From Alphaproteobacteria bacterium (GTDB taxonomy: Bacteria; Pseudomonadota; Alphaproteobacteria; Thalassobaculales; Thalassobaculaceae), in NCBI GenBank assembly GCA_022822665.1, contig JAJEAR010000054.1:1-64000 (forward strand): a stretch of DNA of 64,000 nucleotides. Direction: 5' to 3'. Within the stretch, counting starts at the first letter, position 1. Every line of letters starts with the position of its first letter. Shown piece by piece: positions 1 to 9,728 of this stretch. A program made the position numbers and the translations under genes. The notes under the pieces were generated by a model. That model made no database searches. It saw only the letters and a program-made list of their open reading frames with translations, and was not told the DNA's origin.

Positions 1-480
1 GTGTCGCCATGAACAGGGCTTCCTCGACGCTGTGGGTAATGAAGAAGACGACCTTCCTGGTCTTGCTCCACGCATCCAGAACGAGTTCCTGCATGTTCTC
101 GCGCGTGAACGCGTCGAGCGCGCCCAGGGGCTCGTCCATGATCAGCATGTCGGGGTCGCAGGTCAGTCAGTGCCCGGGCAAGGCCCACGCGCTGCTGCAT
201 GCCTCCGGACAACTGGTAGACCGGATAGCGCTCGAAATACGACAGCCCGACCAGGGCCAGATAGTCGCGTGCCCTGGAAAGCCGTTCATCCCTGGCAACG
301 CCCTGGAGCTTCAGCCCGAACTCGGTGTTCTCGAGCACGTTCAGCCAGGACAGGAGAGCCTGTTTCTGGAACACCATGGCCCGGGTCGGATCCGAGGCCT
401 TCGCCTCGAGGGAGTTCGACGCCCCCGCCACATCCTCACCGTCGTTCCCGACGGTGAACCCCGTTCCGTCGACCGCCTGC
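1..480 (-). pseudogene. Broken ABC transporter ATPase (nitrate/taurine type), partial
   Basis: Read on the minus strand, about 480 to 1 encodes the middle and C-terminal half of an ATPase of the NrtD/TauB/SsuB type: Q-loop ([14 protein letters not shown]), ABC signature ([15 protein letters not shown]), Walker B ([18 protein letters not shown]) and switch His ([14 protein letters not shown]). These ATPases power periplasmic-binding-protein-dependent uptake. The Walker A N-terminus is absent; the frame opens just after a stop near 505 with unrelated residues. A tandem duplication of GTCA at 162-169 shifts the frame between the signature motif and Walker B. The window edge cuts the 3' end. N-terminal loss plus frameshift indicates a pseudogene; the duplication alone could be a sequencing error. 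Confidence 0.75.
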
Positions 481-787
481 GATCCCGGGCACGCAGGTCA
501 GTGCCTTGGTGCCAGCCGCGGTCGCCTGTATCTGGGGCTGACCGCTGGCGCACGGGCGATACCGCAACCGGTCGAAGGCGCGAGCCCAGGATGTCCGGTC
601 CGTAGAGACGCTGCTGGCGCACCGCCACGCGCGGCGTGCTGACGAGTGCGCGTTTCGGGGCGACATCGCGGAACTTAAGGAGAATTTCGGCGCGCAGAGA
701 GACGATCGGGTGGCTGGCGTCCGAAAAACCGGGATCGTTCCCGATACGCTTGCTGACGTGGATCCGGCTATCGGGAGTACGTCACTC
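481..787. other. Intergenic stretch, no gene seen
   Basis: Open frames occur on both strands, as expected at this GC content, but none gives a recognisable domain or a convincing start. It lies between the decayed transporter and the histidine-rich protein and may contain the latter's promoter. Confidence 0.4.
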
Positions 788-1396
788 ATGAAAATCGCAG
801 CACGGCACATACTGGTTTTCGGTCTCCTTGTCGGCAGCACGCAGGCGTCGGCGGCGGCCGGGTGCGGGCACGCGTCGACGCTTCCCGGCGAGACGCTGCA
901 CGTCGGCGCGGATACCCTCCTGGTCGGAGGGAACCAGCAACGGGACAGCAGAACCGGTCACCACGAGCTGACGCAACGAGCGCTTGCATCCCGGTGCGAA
1001 AGAGGGCCTGCGCCTTCCGGCGCACCCGGGCAGTCCGCCAACGGGTCGAATCCCCTGGTGCCGGTGAAGCTCCTGGTTCGCGGGGAACGGCAGGACGCCC
1101 AGCGCGGACACCGCGAGCGGAACAGGCACAGATTCCACGGCGGGCACTGGCGCGGTCACCCGCACCCGCATCGCGGATGGCGCGGTCACCCGCACCCGCA
1201 TCGTGGATGGCGCGGTCACCCGCACCCGCATCCCGGATGGCGCGGGCCGTGGGCCAGCCACCCCTGGCACCGGAAGCCGCACCGGCGACGGCACCCGGGC
1301 GTGTTCTGGCACTGGCACGGGTGGCTGGGCTGGCACTGGCACTGGCCTTTTGCCCACCATCATCGCCACCCGCATCCACACGGCCGTAGCCGTTGA
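788..1396 (+). CDS. Histidine-rich secreted protein with 10-residue repeats
   Basis: A 202-residue hypothetical protein. The ATG at 788 starts a good signal peptide (MKIAARHILVFGLLVGSTQASA), which argues for this frame and start; a GGGAG lies just upstream. The middle is basic and unremarkable. From about residue 121 there are three near-identical 30-bp repeats encoding RGHPHPHRGW, followed by a His/Trp-rich tail (WHWHGWLGWHWHW, HHHRHPHPH). Clustered His suggests periplasmic or secreted metal binding, but this is inference. The opposite strand is also open across the repeats, so coding on this strand is likely rather than certain. Confidence 0.5.
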   Translation: MKIAARHILVFGLLVGSTQASAAAGCGHASTLPGETLHVGADTLLVGGNQQRDSRTGHHELTQRALASRCERGPAPSGAPGQSANGSNPLVPVKLLVRGERQDAQRGHRERNRHRFHGGHWRGHPHPHRGWRGHPHPHRGWRGHPHPHPGWRGPWASHPWHRKPHRRRHPGVFWHWHGWLGWHWHWPFAHHHRHPHPHGRSR

Positions 1397-1627
1397 CCGT
1401 GTGGACTGCGAGGGCGCGGAACGTCGTTCCGGTTCGGGGCAATGCCTGTCGGCGGTTGTCCGGGCCGGGATGACGGCGCCTGGACCTCGCAAAGGCGGGC
1501 ATGACCGTCCCACCGTCGCGGACCGGGGCCCGCCAGCATGCAAACAGCCGGTACGGCGGTCACTACGCAACGCCCCCGCATGCCGCTACCATGCGAGAGG
1601 GGAGGGCCCGCAAGGGCCCGGGGAGAA

Positions 1628-1903
1628 ATGATGATGCCTTCGGCGCTCCGCTGCCTCCGCAGACACTCCAATGCGGTCAGGACCGCGGTCTTCGCGATGC
1701 CGCTGATCGGTGTTTTCCTCGTGCTCGGCCCGGACCAGGCGGTCGCCGGACCGTGCTCGGCTGCCGATGCCGCGCAGATCGCCGCAAGCCGGTATGGCGG
1801 TCAGGCCCTGTCGGTCAGCGCGGACGGTGCGCACTTCATTGTCCGCCTGAGACTGCCGGACGGATACGTGATCGACGTCGCCGTCGGACGGGACAGTTGC
1901 TGA
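1628..1903 (+). CDS. PepSY-like small periplasmic protein
   Basis: 91 residues. The first ATG of a run of three (1628, 1631, 1634) follows GGGGAGAA closely. An N-terminal hydrophobic segment (residues about 20-38, ending AVA-G) looks like a signal peptide. The mature part (IAASRYGGQALSVSADGAHF, then an RLRLPDGYVIDVAV strand) resembles one PepSY unit. It lies 66 bp upstream of an OmpR-type regulator and its kinase, the usual place for such proteins, which are thought to modulate the sensor kinase. The role here is inferred from that context. Confidence 0.7.
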   Translation: MMMPSALRCLRRHSNAVRTAVFAMPLIGVFLVLGPDQAVAGPCSAADAAQIAASRYGGQALSVSADGAHFIVRLRLPDGYVIDVAVGRDSC

Positions 1904-1969
1904 ACATGAAACCGTTTCCGGCACCCCTGCGCCTCCCGGATCGGGTGCAACAACGGGCAGGAGGGTCAC

Positions 1970-2689
1970 ATGAAGATCCTGCTGGTTGAAGACCAGGCCC
2001 TCGAGCGCGAGAGAACCGGGAAGCTTCTCGAGGACCGTGGCTACGTTGTCGATGCGGCGGCGACCGCCGACGAGGCGCTCGACTTCGCGCGGGTCTACGA
2101 TTACGCCGCCGCGATCGTCGACCTGCACCTGACAAGTCCGCCGACCCGCATGGAGGGCCTCGACCTGATCGGACAGTTCCGCCGGCTGCGCCGCCACCAC
2201 TTTCCGGTGCTGGTGATGACGCTGCGCAACGACGTCGAGACCGAGGTGCAGGTCTTCGAGGCCGGCGGCAACGAATTCGTCACCAAGCCGTACCTGCCGA
2301 CGATCCTGCTGATCCGCCTGCACGCGATGATCCAGGCGGCGCAGCGCCGGAACCAGTCACTGGACGGCACGGTCCTCCGGCACGGTCCGATTGAACTGGA
2401 CGTAATCCGGGCGGAGGTCAGGGTCCATGGTAGCAAGGTCGATCTGCCGGCCATGGAATTCCGGCTCCTGAAATACCTGCTGATGACCGGGGGCACCGTG
2501 TCGACGAACGAAATCGTCGCGCATGTATGGCCTTCCACGCGGTCGGCCAGTGCGAACAACGTCCACAACCTGGTCTCGAAGCTGAGAAGGCTGCTCGATC
2601 CGGACCAGACCTTCAGACCGATCCGCCACGTCCCGGAAATCAGGGGCTACTGTCTGAACGACCTTCCCGGCGAGACCGGGCCGGGTTGA
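1970..2689 (+). CDS. OmpR/PhoB-family response regulator
   Basis: 239 residues, full length for the family. The receiver domain (1-120) has the acidic pocket at E7/D8, phospho-acceptor D51 (IVDLHL), T84 and K106 (VTKPY). The C-terminal winged helix (about 135-232) has the trans-activation loop and the recognition-helix region (SANNVHNLVSKLRRLL). It is a DNA-binding output protein phosphorylated by the kinase encoded 80 bp downstream. A PepSY-like gene precedes it, so the three probably form one envelope-sensing operon. The ATG at 1970 follows GGAGGGTCAC. Confidence 0.92.
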   Translation: MKILLVEDQALERERTGKLLEDRGYVVDAAATADEALDFARVYDYAAAIVDLHLTSPPTRMEGLDLIGQFRRLRRHHFPVLVMTLRNDVETEVQVFEAGGNEFVTKPYLPTILLIRLHAMIQAAQRRNQSLDGTVLRHGPIELDVIRAEVRVHGSKVDLPAMEFRLLKYLLMTGGTVSTNEIVAHVWPSTRSASANNVHNLVSKLRRLLDPDQTFRPIRHVPEIRGYCLNDLPGETGPG

Positions 2690-2769
2690 GCGGCTGACAC
2701 GGAGACTTCCTGCCCCCTGCCCGTGCGGCGGGCCGGAGCACCTCGATCCTGCCGGCTGAAGGGTTCACG

Positions 2770-4326
2770 ATGTTCGGAACACGCCTGCAGGACCGGGTTG
2801 TCGTCGTTGCGTCCGCCATCTTCCTCGTGGCGATCGTCGTCGCGATCGTGCTGGTCGACCACAGGCATCGGCGCATGGTGTCGGACCGGGCTGCCCTTGA
2901 AGCCCGCACTCTCCGGGTCCAGCTGGTCTCCCGGACACGGCTTGCGGCCATCGTGGACAGCGACGAGGTTCGCGTCGTGGTGCCGCCCGAAGCGGCGGCA
3001 GCCTTCCTCGAACCCGGGAGATCGGCCTGGATCGCGGCCGCAGGCTCCGTCCTGTGGCATTCCGGCGGACCCGGCCAGCTGTCGCGGCCCGGCACTCCCG
3101 GCCGCACCCGTGAAGGGATTGTCTCCGTCGACGGGGCGGACGGCGCTCGAGAGGTCTACCGGTCGGTCGAGACCGTTCCACACCGACTGGCCCGGCCCAT
3201 CGCGCACGGCTCGGGACGTTCGGCCGGTGATCCGGCGAAGCCCAGCTACTACACCTACCCGCTGAGCTATCACGTGGTCCTCGACTATGCGCCGTATCGT
3301 CGCGAAATCACGGATTTCAGGATCGACCTCGCCGGGGTTGCCGTGATCGCCATGGCATTGCTGTTCGTGGCCACGCGCGCGGCGGTTCACTATCAGCTGC
3401 GGCCGCTGGCACGGGTGACGGGGGACGTGGGCCGGCTCACTGGCAGGATCGGGGAGACGGTTGACCGAAGCCGGCAGGATCCGGAGGAAGTCCGCGTGCT
3501 CGCCGAGCGGATCAACCGGTTTCTCGTCGCGCTCGACGAGACCCGTATCTGGGAACAGGACATGCATCGGCAGATCCGCGCGACGCTGGACGCCATGAAG
3601 GACTCGATGCTGTCGGAAGAAGTCAGCCAGGGCGGTTTCATGCATTCCTTGAACCACATGCTGGGCGATATCCTGCTGATGGATTTCAGGGCGGTTTCCG
3701 AGGAGGACAAGGCGGAGCTGCAGCACAGCGTCGAGCGCATGCGCGACATGCTGACCAAGCGTCTCAACACCATTGTCTCCCAGCGCCGGACGGGCCCGGT
3801 TCCGGTGACCGACATCGTCCCCGCCGTCGAACGGTTCCGGATTTTCATGTCCCGTCGATACGGCGACCGGGCCTTTGTCATCGAGGGCACGGCCGCCAGG
3901 CTTCCGGTCCGTGTCCCGGCAGATGACGTTTCGGAGATGATCGGCAATCTCCTGAGGAACGCCGGAGCGTGGTCGCGCGAAACGGTGGTGCTGGAACTTT
4001 CCGGTGCAGACGGGATAGTGCGCATCACCATCGAGGATGATGGCCCCGGTTTCCCCGCCGGGGACAGGGAGGGACTGCTGACATGGGCGCGTGGCGCCGG
4101 ATCAGCCGCCGGCGGTCACGGGATCGGCCTGCCCTACGTCAACAGCCTTGCGTGTTCCTACGGCGGCGGGCTTCACCTGTCGGACAGTGCGGGGCTCGGT
4201 GGCGCGCAGGTGGTCCTTGAACTGCCGCTCGTTCCGCCGGACGAGATGTCGGATCAGGCGCCGGTCTCCGCCGCCATCCGCCCGGCACTGCCGGGCGGGC
4301 CCGGTGTTGCCGACACGATCTCCTGA
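2770..4326 (+). CDS. Membrane sensor histidine kinase with atypical H-box
   Basis: 518 residues. TM1 is at about 11-31, then a roughly 160-residue periplasmic part and TM2 at about 193-210, followed by a HAMP-like linker. The catalytic domain has an N-box (IGNLLRNAGAWS), G1 (DDGPGFP) and G2 (GGHGIGLPYV). The phospho-acceptor region reads FMHSLNHMLGDIL rather than the usual SHELRTPL; the His after Met is the probable site, as in PepSY-linked kinases where the helix is divergent. It is the partner of the upstream regulator. The stimulus cannot be read from the sequence. Confidence 0.88.
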   Translation: MFGTRLQDRVVVVASAIFLVAIVVAIVLVDHRHRRMVSDRAALEARTLRVQLVSRTRLAAIVDSDEVRVVVPPEAAAAFLEPGRSAWIAAAGSVLWHSGGPGQLSRPGTPGRTREGIVSVDGADGAREVYRSVETVPHRLARPIAHGSGRSAGDPAKPSYYTYPLSYHVVLDYAPYRREITDFRIDLAGVAVIAMALLFVATRAAVHYQLRPLARVTGDVGRLTGRIGETVDRSRQDPEEVRVLAERINRFLVALDETRIWEQDMHRQIRATLDAMKDSMLSEEVSQGGFMHSLNHMLGDILLMDFRAVSEEDKAELQHSVERMRDMLTKRLNTIVSQRRTGPVPVTDIVPAVERFRIFMSRRYGDRAFVIEGTAARLPVRVPADDVSEMIGNLLRNAGAWSRETVVLELSGADGIVRITIEDDGPGFPAGDREGLLTWARGAGSAAGGHGIGLPYVNSLACSYGGGLHLSDSAGLGGAQVVLELPLVPPDEMSDQAPVSAAIRPALPGGPGVADTIS

Positions 4327-4349
4327 AGCGCTCACCGCAGCTGCCGGTT

Positions 4350-4395
4350 CCCGCAGGCCGCGCCTCCGGGCAGGGCGCACCTGCTCGCCTGCGGG
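4350..4395. terminator. Candidate bidirectional terminator hairpin
   Basis: A perfect 8-bp inverted repeat, CCCGCAGG at 4350-4357 and CCTGCGGG at 4388-4395, lies between the convergent kinase and coxC genes. There is no U-tract and the 30-nt loop is long, so this is weak evidence. Confidence 0.25.
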
Positions 4396-4509
4396 GACAA
4401 CGGCCAGACGGTCCGGATCACGGGGACGGGGCTGTCGCGGGAGCGAACTCCCGGGACCGGGAACCACCCGGCGCGATCACGCTCCTGCGAATTGCGTAGC
4501 GGCTGCCGT

Positions 4510-5298
4510 TCAGCGGCCGCCCCACCAGTAGATGCAGATGAAGAGGAACAGCCAGACCACGTCGACGAAGTGCCAGTACCAGGCTGCCGCCTCGAAGCCG
4601 AAGTGGTGATCGGGCTTGAAGTGCCCGGCCCTGGCCCTGAACCAGCACACGATCAGGAAACAGGTCCCGACGATGACATGGAAGCCGTGAAACCCGGTGG
4701 CCATGTAGAAGGTCGAGGAGTAGATGCCGTCGGTGAAGCCGAACGCGGCATGGGCGTATTCGTAGGCCTGCAGCGCCGTGAAGGCCATGCCGAGCAGGAT
4801 GGTAAGCCCAAGGCCGTTGACGAGGTCGCGCCGGTTGCCCTGCAGCAGTGCCGCGTGTGCCCAGGTGACGGTGCAGCCCGAGAGCAGCAGGATCAGGGTG
4901 TTGGCGAGCGGGATGTCGAAGGCGTCGAACGGCTCGACGTCCGCCGGTGGCCAGATCCCGGTATCGGGGTAGAGCGAGGCATCGAAGAACGCCCAGAAGA
5001 ACGCCACGAAGAACATCACTTCGGACGAGATGAACAGGATCATCCCGTAGCGCATGCCGAGCTGCACGATCGGCGTGTGATGGCCCTGGAACTCTGCTTC
5101 GCGGATCACGTCCCGCCACCACCACCACATGGTTGCGAAGATCCCGAGCAGGCCGAGGCACATCAGGGCACCGCCGAACGCCATCTCGTGCATGTACATG
5201 ATGCCGCCGACAGCGGTGACGAAAGCCGACGCGGCTCCCGCGGCCGGCCACGGGCTCGGTTCCACCAGATGATAGGAATGACTGTGTCCGCCGCTCAT
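4510..5298 (-). CDS. coxC: Cytochrome c oxidase subunit III
   Basis: 262 residues, seven predicted membrane helices, typical family length. Recognisable subunit III segments include HSYHLVEPSPWP at the N-terminus, the WWWRDVIREAEFQGHHT motif, the SEVMFFVAFFWAFF helix and the C-terminal WYWHFVDVVWLFLF. It stabilises the aa3 oxidase and its proton uptake at the inner membrane. It is the last gene of the operon; its ATG overlaps the ctaG stop (ATGA), which suggests translational coupling. Confidence 0.97.
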   Translation of the reverse strand: MSGGHSHSYHLVEPSPWPAAGAASAFVTAVGGIMYMHEMAFGGALMCLGLLGIFATMWWWWRDVIREAEFQGHHTPIVQLGMRYGMILFISSEVMFFVAFFWAFFDASLYPDTGIWPPADVEPFDAFDIPLANTLILLLSGCTVTWAHAALLQGNRRDLVNGLGLTILLGMAFTALQAYEYAHAAFGFTDGIYSSTFYMATGFHGFHVIVGTCFLIVCWFRARAGHFKPDHHFGFEAAAWYWHFVDVVWLFLFICIYWWGGR

Positions 5299-5903
5299 TG
5301 GGTCCTCTCTCGCTGATCGCTCCTGCCCGCCACCTCGTGCGCGGCCGACTGGTCCTCGGCGCGGAAGAATGTATAGGACAGGGTGATGGTGGCAAGGTCT
5401 GCCAGATCCGGATCATCGGCGATCTCCGGATCGATGTAGAAACTCACCGGCATGTCGACACGCTGGCCGGGCAGCAGCACCTGTTCGGTGAAACAGAAAC
5501 ACTCGACCTTGGTGAAATAGAGCCCGGCCCGGTCGGGGGTGACATTGAAGGTGGCGGTACCGGTCACCGCCTCGCGGCCGAGGTTCTCGGCCACGTAGTA
5601 GGCGATGGCGTTCTCGCCGGTCGTCAGCTGCATCGACCGCTCCGCCGGGCGAAAGCTCCAGTCGAGCTCCGGGTTCACCGTGGCGTCGAACCGCACCCGC
5701 AACGCCTGCCCCCCGCCGGGACCGGCGAAGGCGTCGGCGCGCTGCGTGGTTCCGCCGTAGCCCGTGACCTGGCAGAACAGCCGGTACAGGGGTACCGAGG
5801 CGTAGGCGAGACCGGTCATCCCGGCGACCAGCAGTACCAGGACCAGCAGCGTCCTGCCATTGCGCCGGGCCGGTCCGGCATGGACCGCTGCCTGTTCCGC
5901 CAT
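5295..5903 (-). CDS. ctaG: Cytochrome c oxidase assembly protein CtaG/Cox11 (CuB insertion)
   Basis: 202 residues. There is one N-terminal membrane helix (about 18-38), then a periplasmic immunoglobulin-like domain with the copper-binding CFCF motif (VECFCFTEQVLLPG) and the downstream MPVSFYIDPEI strand. It delivers copper to the CuB centre of subunit I. It sits between coxF and coxC, one base from the coxF stop and overlapping the coxC start. Confidence 0.96.
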   Translation of the reverse strand: MAEQAAVHAGPARRNGRTLLVLVLLVAGMTGLAYASVPLYRLFCQVTGYGGTTQRADAFAGPGGGQALRVRFDATVNPELDWSFRPAERSMQLTTGENAIAYYVAENLGREAVTGTATFNVTPDRAGLYFTKVECFCFTEQVLLPGQRVDMPVSFYIDPEIADDPDLADLATITLSYTFFRAEDQSAAHEVAGRSDQRERTQ

Positions 5904-5904
5904 C

Positions 5905-6042
5905 TCACATCATCCGCACGATGGTGATCAGGTAGAACAGGGCGCAGCAGGCGAGGATCGCGACCAGGATGGCGATATTGCGGCTGCGTTTCCGGCGCCT
6001 GAAGCTGCCCCCCGACACCGGCTGGGGATCGTTGCTGGCCAT
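5905..6042 (-). CDS. coxF: Small single-span protein CoxF-like
   Basis: 45 residues, starting MASNDPQPV. A basic stretch (RRRKRSRN) precedes one membrane helix (IAILVAILACCALFYLITIV). It starts 5 bp after ctaB and ends 1 bp before ctaG. Very small membrane proteins of this form occupy the same slot in many alphaproteobacterial cox operons and are named CoxF. An assembly role is assumed from position; the sequence itself only shows a membrane anchor. Confidence 0.8.
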   Translation of the reverse strand: MASNDPQPVSGGSFRRRKRSRNIAILVAILACCALFYLITIVRMM

Positions 6043-6047
6043 GGCGG

Positions 6048-7007
6048 TCACGGCACGGGAAGCGCCAGCACCGGCGCATCGATCGCCTTGTCCACCACGA
6101 GGAAGGCGAACAGCAGGAACAGGTAGGCGATCGAGAAGCCGAACAGCTGCCGGCACCTGCGCTCGGTCGTATCGAGAGCAACGCGGACTGCCTGGAACAC
6201 GAACAGGACGCCCAGCACGGTTGCCATCACCGCGTACAGCAGTCCGACGGTTCCCACCAGCGATGGCGCGACGCCCAGCGGCGCCAGGATCACGCTGTAG
6301 ATCACGATCTGACGTCCTGTCGCGGCGGTTCCCGAGACCAGCGGCAGCATCGGCACCCCGGCTGCCCGGTAGTCGGCGCAGCGGTACAGGCACAGCGCCC
6401 AGAAATGCGGGGGCGTCCACATGAAGATGATGGCGAACAGGACCAGCGCGTCGATCGCGACCGTCCCGGTGGCTGCCGCCCAGCCGACCACCGGCGGCAG
6501 GGCGCCGGCCGCGCCGCCGATCACGATGTTCAGCGGAGTGCGCCGCTTCAGCCAGACGGTGTAGACGAGAACGTAGAACACGATGGTGAAGGCCAGCAGT
6601 GCGGCCGCCAGCCAGTTGACGGCGAGGCCCATGACCATGACGCTGCCGCCGCCGAGCACGACACCGAAGGCGAGAGCCTCTTCCGGCGCGACCCGTCCTG
6701 CCGGGATCGGCCTGTCCCGGGTGCGGGTCATGACCGCGTCGATGTCGCGGTCGTACCACATGTTGATGGCGCCCGACGCTCCCGCGGCGACCGCGATGCA
6801 CAGGACCGCGATGGCCGCGATCACCGGGTGAGGGGTCGCGGGCGCGAGATACAGGCCGACGAGGCCGGTGAACACCACCAGCGACATCACCCGCGGCTTG
6901 AGCAGGGCGACGAAATCACCGGGCGAGGTGATGTCCTGCGCCAGATCCCGCTCGGCCACTCCGGTTCCGATTAGCGTGTCGGACACGGGCACAACCCCTT
7001 CCTGCAC
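6048..7007 (-). CDS. ctaB: Protoheme IX farnesyltransferase (heme O synthase)
   Basis: 319 residues and about nine membrane helices of the UbiA superfamily. The first Asp-rich motif is [19 protein letters not shown]; the [11 protein letters not shown] segment is characteristic of heme O synthases. It transfers a farnesyl group to heme B, making heme O, the precursor of heme A for the aa3 oxidase. It starts 25 bp after coxA. A slightly later start (VSDTL, GTG) is possible. Confidence 0.96.
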   Translation of the reverse strand: MQEGVVPVSDTLIGTGVAERDLAQDITSPGDFVALLKPRVMSLVVFTGLVGLYLAPATPHPVIAAIAVLCIAVAAGASGAINMWYDRDIDAVMTRTRDRPIPAGRVAPEEALAFGVVLGGGSVMVMGLAVNWLAAALLAFTIVFYVLVYTVWLKRRTPLNIVIGGAAGALPPVVGWAAATGTVAIDALVLFAIIFMWTPPHFWALCLYRCADYRAAGVPMLPLVSGTAATGRQIVIYSVILAPLGVAPSLVGTVGLLYAVMATVLGVLFVFQAVRVALDTTERRCRQLFGFSIAYLFLLFAFLVVDKAIDAPVLALPVP

Positions 7008-7032
7008 GGGGCGGCCGTGGCCGCCCGACGAC

Positions 7033-8652
<1,620 letters not shown>

Positions 8653-9504
8653 CTACTCGTATGACGTTCCGGCCGCGATCCGAATCGGAGACGGCGCGGC
8701 CGCGAACCGGACCTTCGCGTCCTCGAGCCACGTCTCGTAGGCTTCCGGAGCCATGGCCTGGACCGCGATCGGCATGGCCGAGTGGTTGACACCACATATC
8801 TGGTTGCACTGGCCGTAGATCATGCCTTCCCTGGTCATCGACATCCAGCCCTCGTTGACCCGTCCGGCTATGGCGTAGGTCTGGACCACGGCGGATGGCA
8901 GGAAGAATGAGTGCATGACGTCGTTGCTGGTCACCAGGAGCTGGATCTTCTTTCCGGTGGGCACGACCAGGGGGTTGTCCACGTCCAGCAGGTAGGTCTG
9001 GGTCGCGGGGTCGATGTCCTCCTCCTCCAGCATGTAGCTGTCGAAGATCACGCCCTCGTCCGGATACTCGTAGGTCCAGTACCACTGGTTCGCCGTGATC
9101 TTGATGGTCATGTCCGGGTTTTCGGTCTTCTCGGCATAGTAGAGGACCCGGAACGACGGGATGGCGATCACCACCAGGATCAGGACGGGCACGGCGGTCC
9201 ACAGGATCTCGATCACGGTGTTGTGGGTGGTCGTGGTCGGGTTCGGGTTGCGGGAGGCGCGGAACCTGATGCAGACGTAGACCATCAGCGCCAGCACGAA
9301 GATCGCGATGGCGAAGATCAGCCACAGCAGGAAATCGTGAAACACGTCGACATCCTCGGCGACGACCGTGCTCGGCGCCTGGGTTCCCAGCTGCCACGGC
9401 TGCGGTTGTCCCGCCTCGGCCAGCCCGACAACCGCAAGACACATCGCCAGGGCAAGTCCGAACAGCCGCCCGGCCGTCCCGCCCCCATCTCGAAGTAGCG
9501 TCAT
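8653..9504 (-). CDS. coxB: Cytochrome c oxidase subunit II
   Basis: 283 residues from the ATG at 9504, chosen because the signal peptide begins there; the longer open frame upstream is non-conserved. After the signal sequence come two membrane helices and a periplasmic cupredoxin domain. CuA ligands are present: His in VMHSFFLP and the CNQICGVNHSAMP loop (Cys, backbone of Gln, Cys, His, Met). Gln replaces the more common Glu, which is tolerated because its carbonyl is the ligand. It receives electrons from cytochrome c. It is the first gene of the operon and diverges from tldD. Confidence 0.96.
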   Translation of the reverse strand: MTLLRDGGGTAGRLFGLALAMCLAVVGLAEAGQPQPWQLGTQAPSTVVAEDVDVFHDFLLWLIFAIAIFVLALMVYVCIRFRASRNPNPTTTTHNTVIEILWTAVPVLILVVIAIPSFRVLYYAEKTENPDMTIKITANQWYWTYEYPDEGVIFDSYMLEEEDIDPATQTYLLDVDNPLVVPTGKKIQLLVTSNDVMHSFFLPSAVVQTYAIAGRVNEGWMSMTREGMIYGQCNQICGVNHSAMPIAVQAMAPEAYETWLEDAKVRFAAAPSPIRIAAGTSYE

Positions 9505-9728
9505 CTCGCCTGCTTTGCCTCCTGTCATCCGTCCCGCGGTCGCCGTCGCAGGTACGGACCTCGGGGACTCCATCAACCCTGATGTCGGGCCGGACACTAC
9601 TCCGCCGACGCGCCGGTCACAAGGCAGGAGTCGGTCCCGGCGGCAGCGATTAACTCCACTGCTGACAGCCACCTTGCCCGAGCCCTATGCTGGCGTCCCG
9701 TTCCTTATCCCGCCGGCAGGTGTGCGCC
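9505..9728. promoter_or_regulatory. Divergent promoter region coxB / tldD
   Basis: A 224-bp spacer between two divergently transcribed genes, so it must contain both promoters. No operator or sigma motif stands out to the eye. Confidence 0.5.

Noticed and set aside
1150-1245. Possible CRISPR-like array
   Set aside because: The repeats are adjacent, have no spacers and are in frame with a coding sequence; they are a protein repeat.
782-1570. Long reverse-strand frame over the histidine-rich gene with repeated MRVRVTAP-like units
   Set aside because: It is the antisense reading of the forward repeats and has no signal peptide, helix or start context; the forward frame has a signal peptide.
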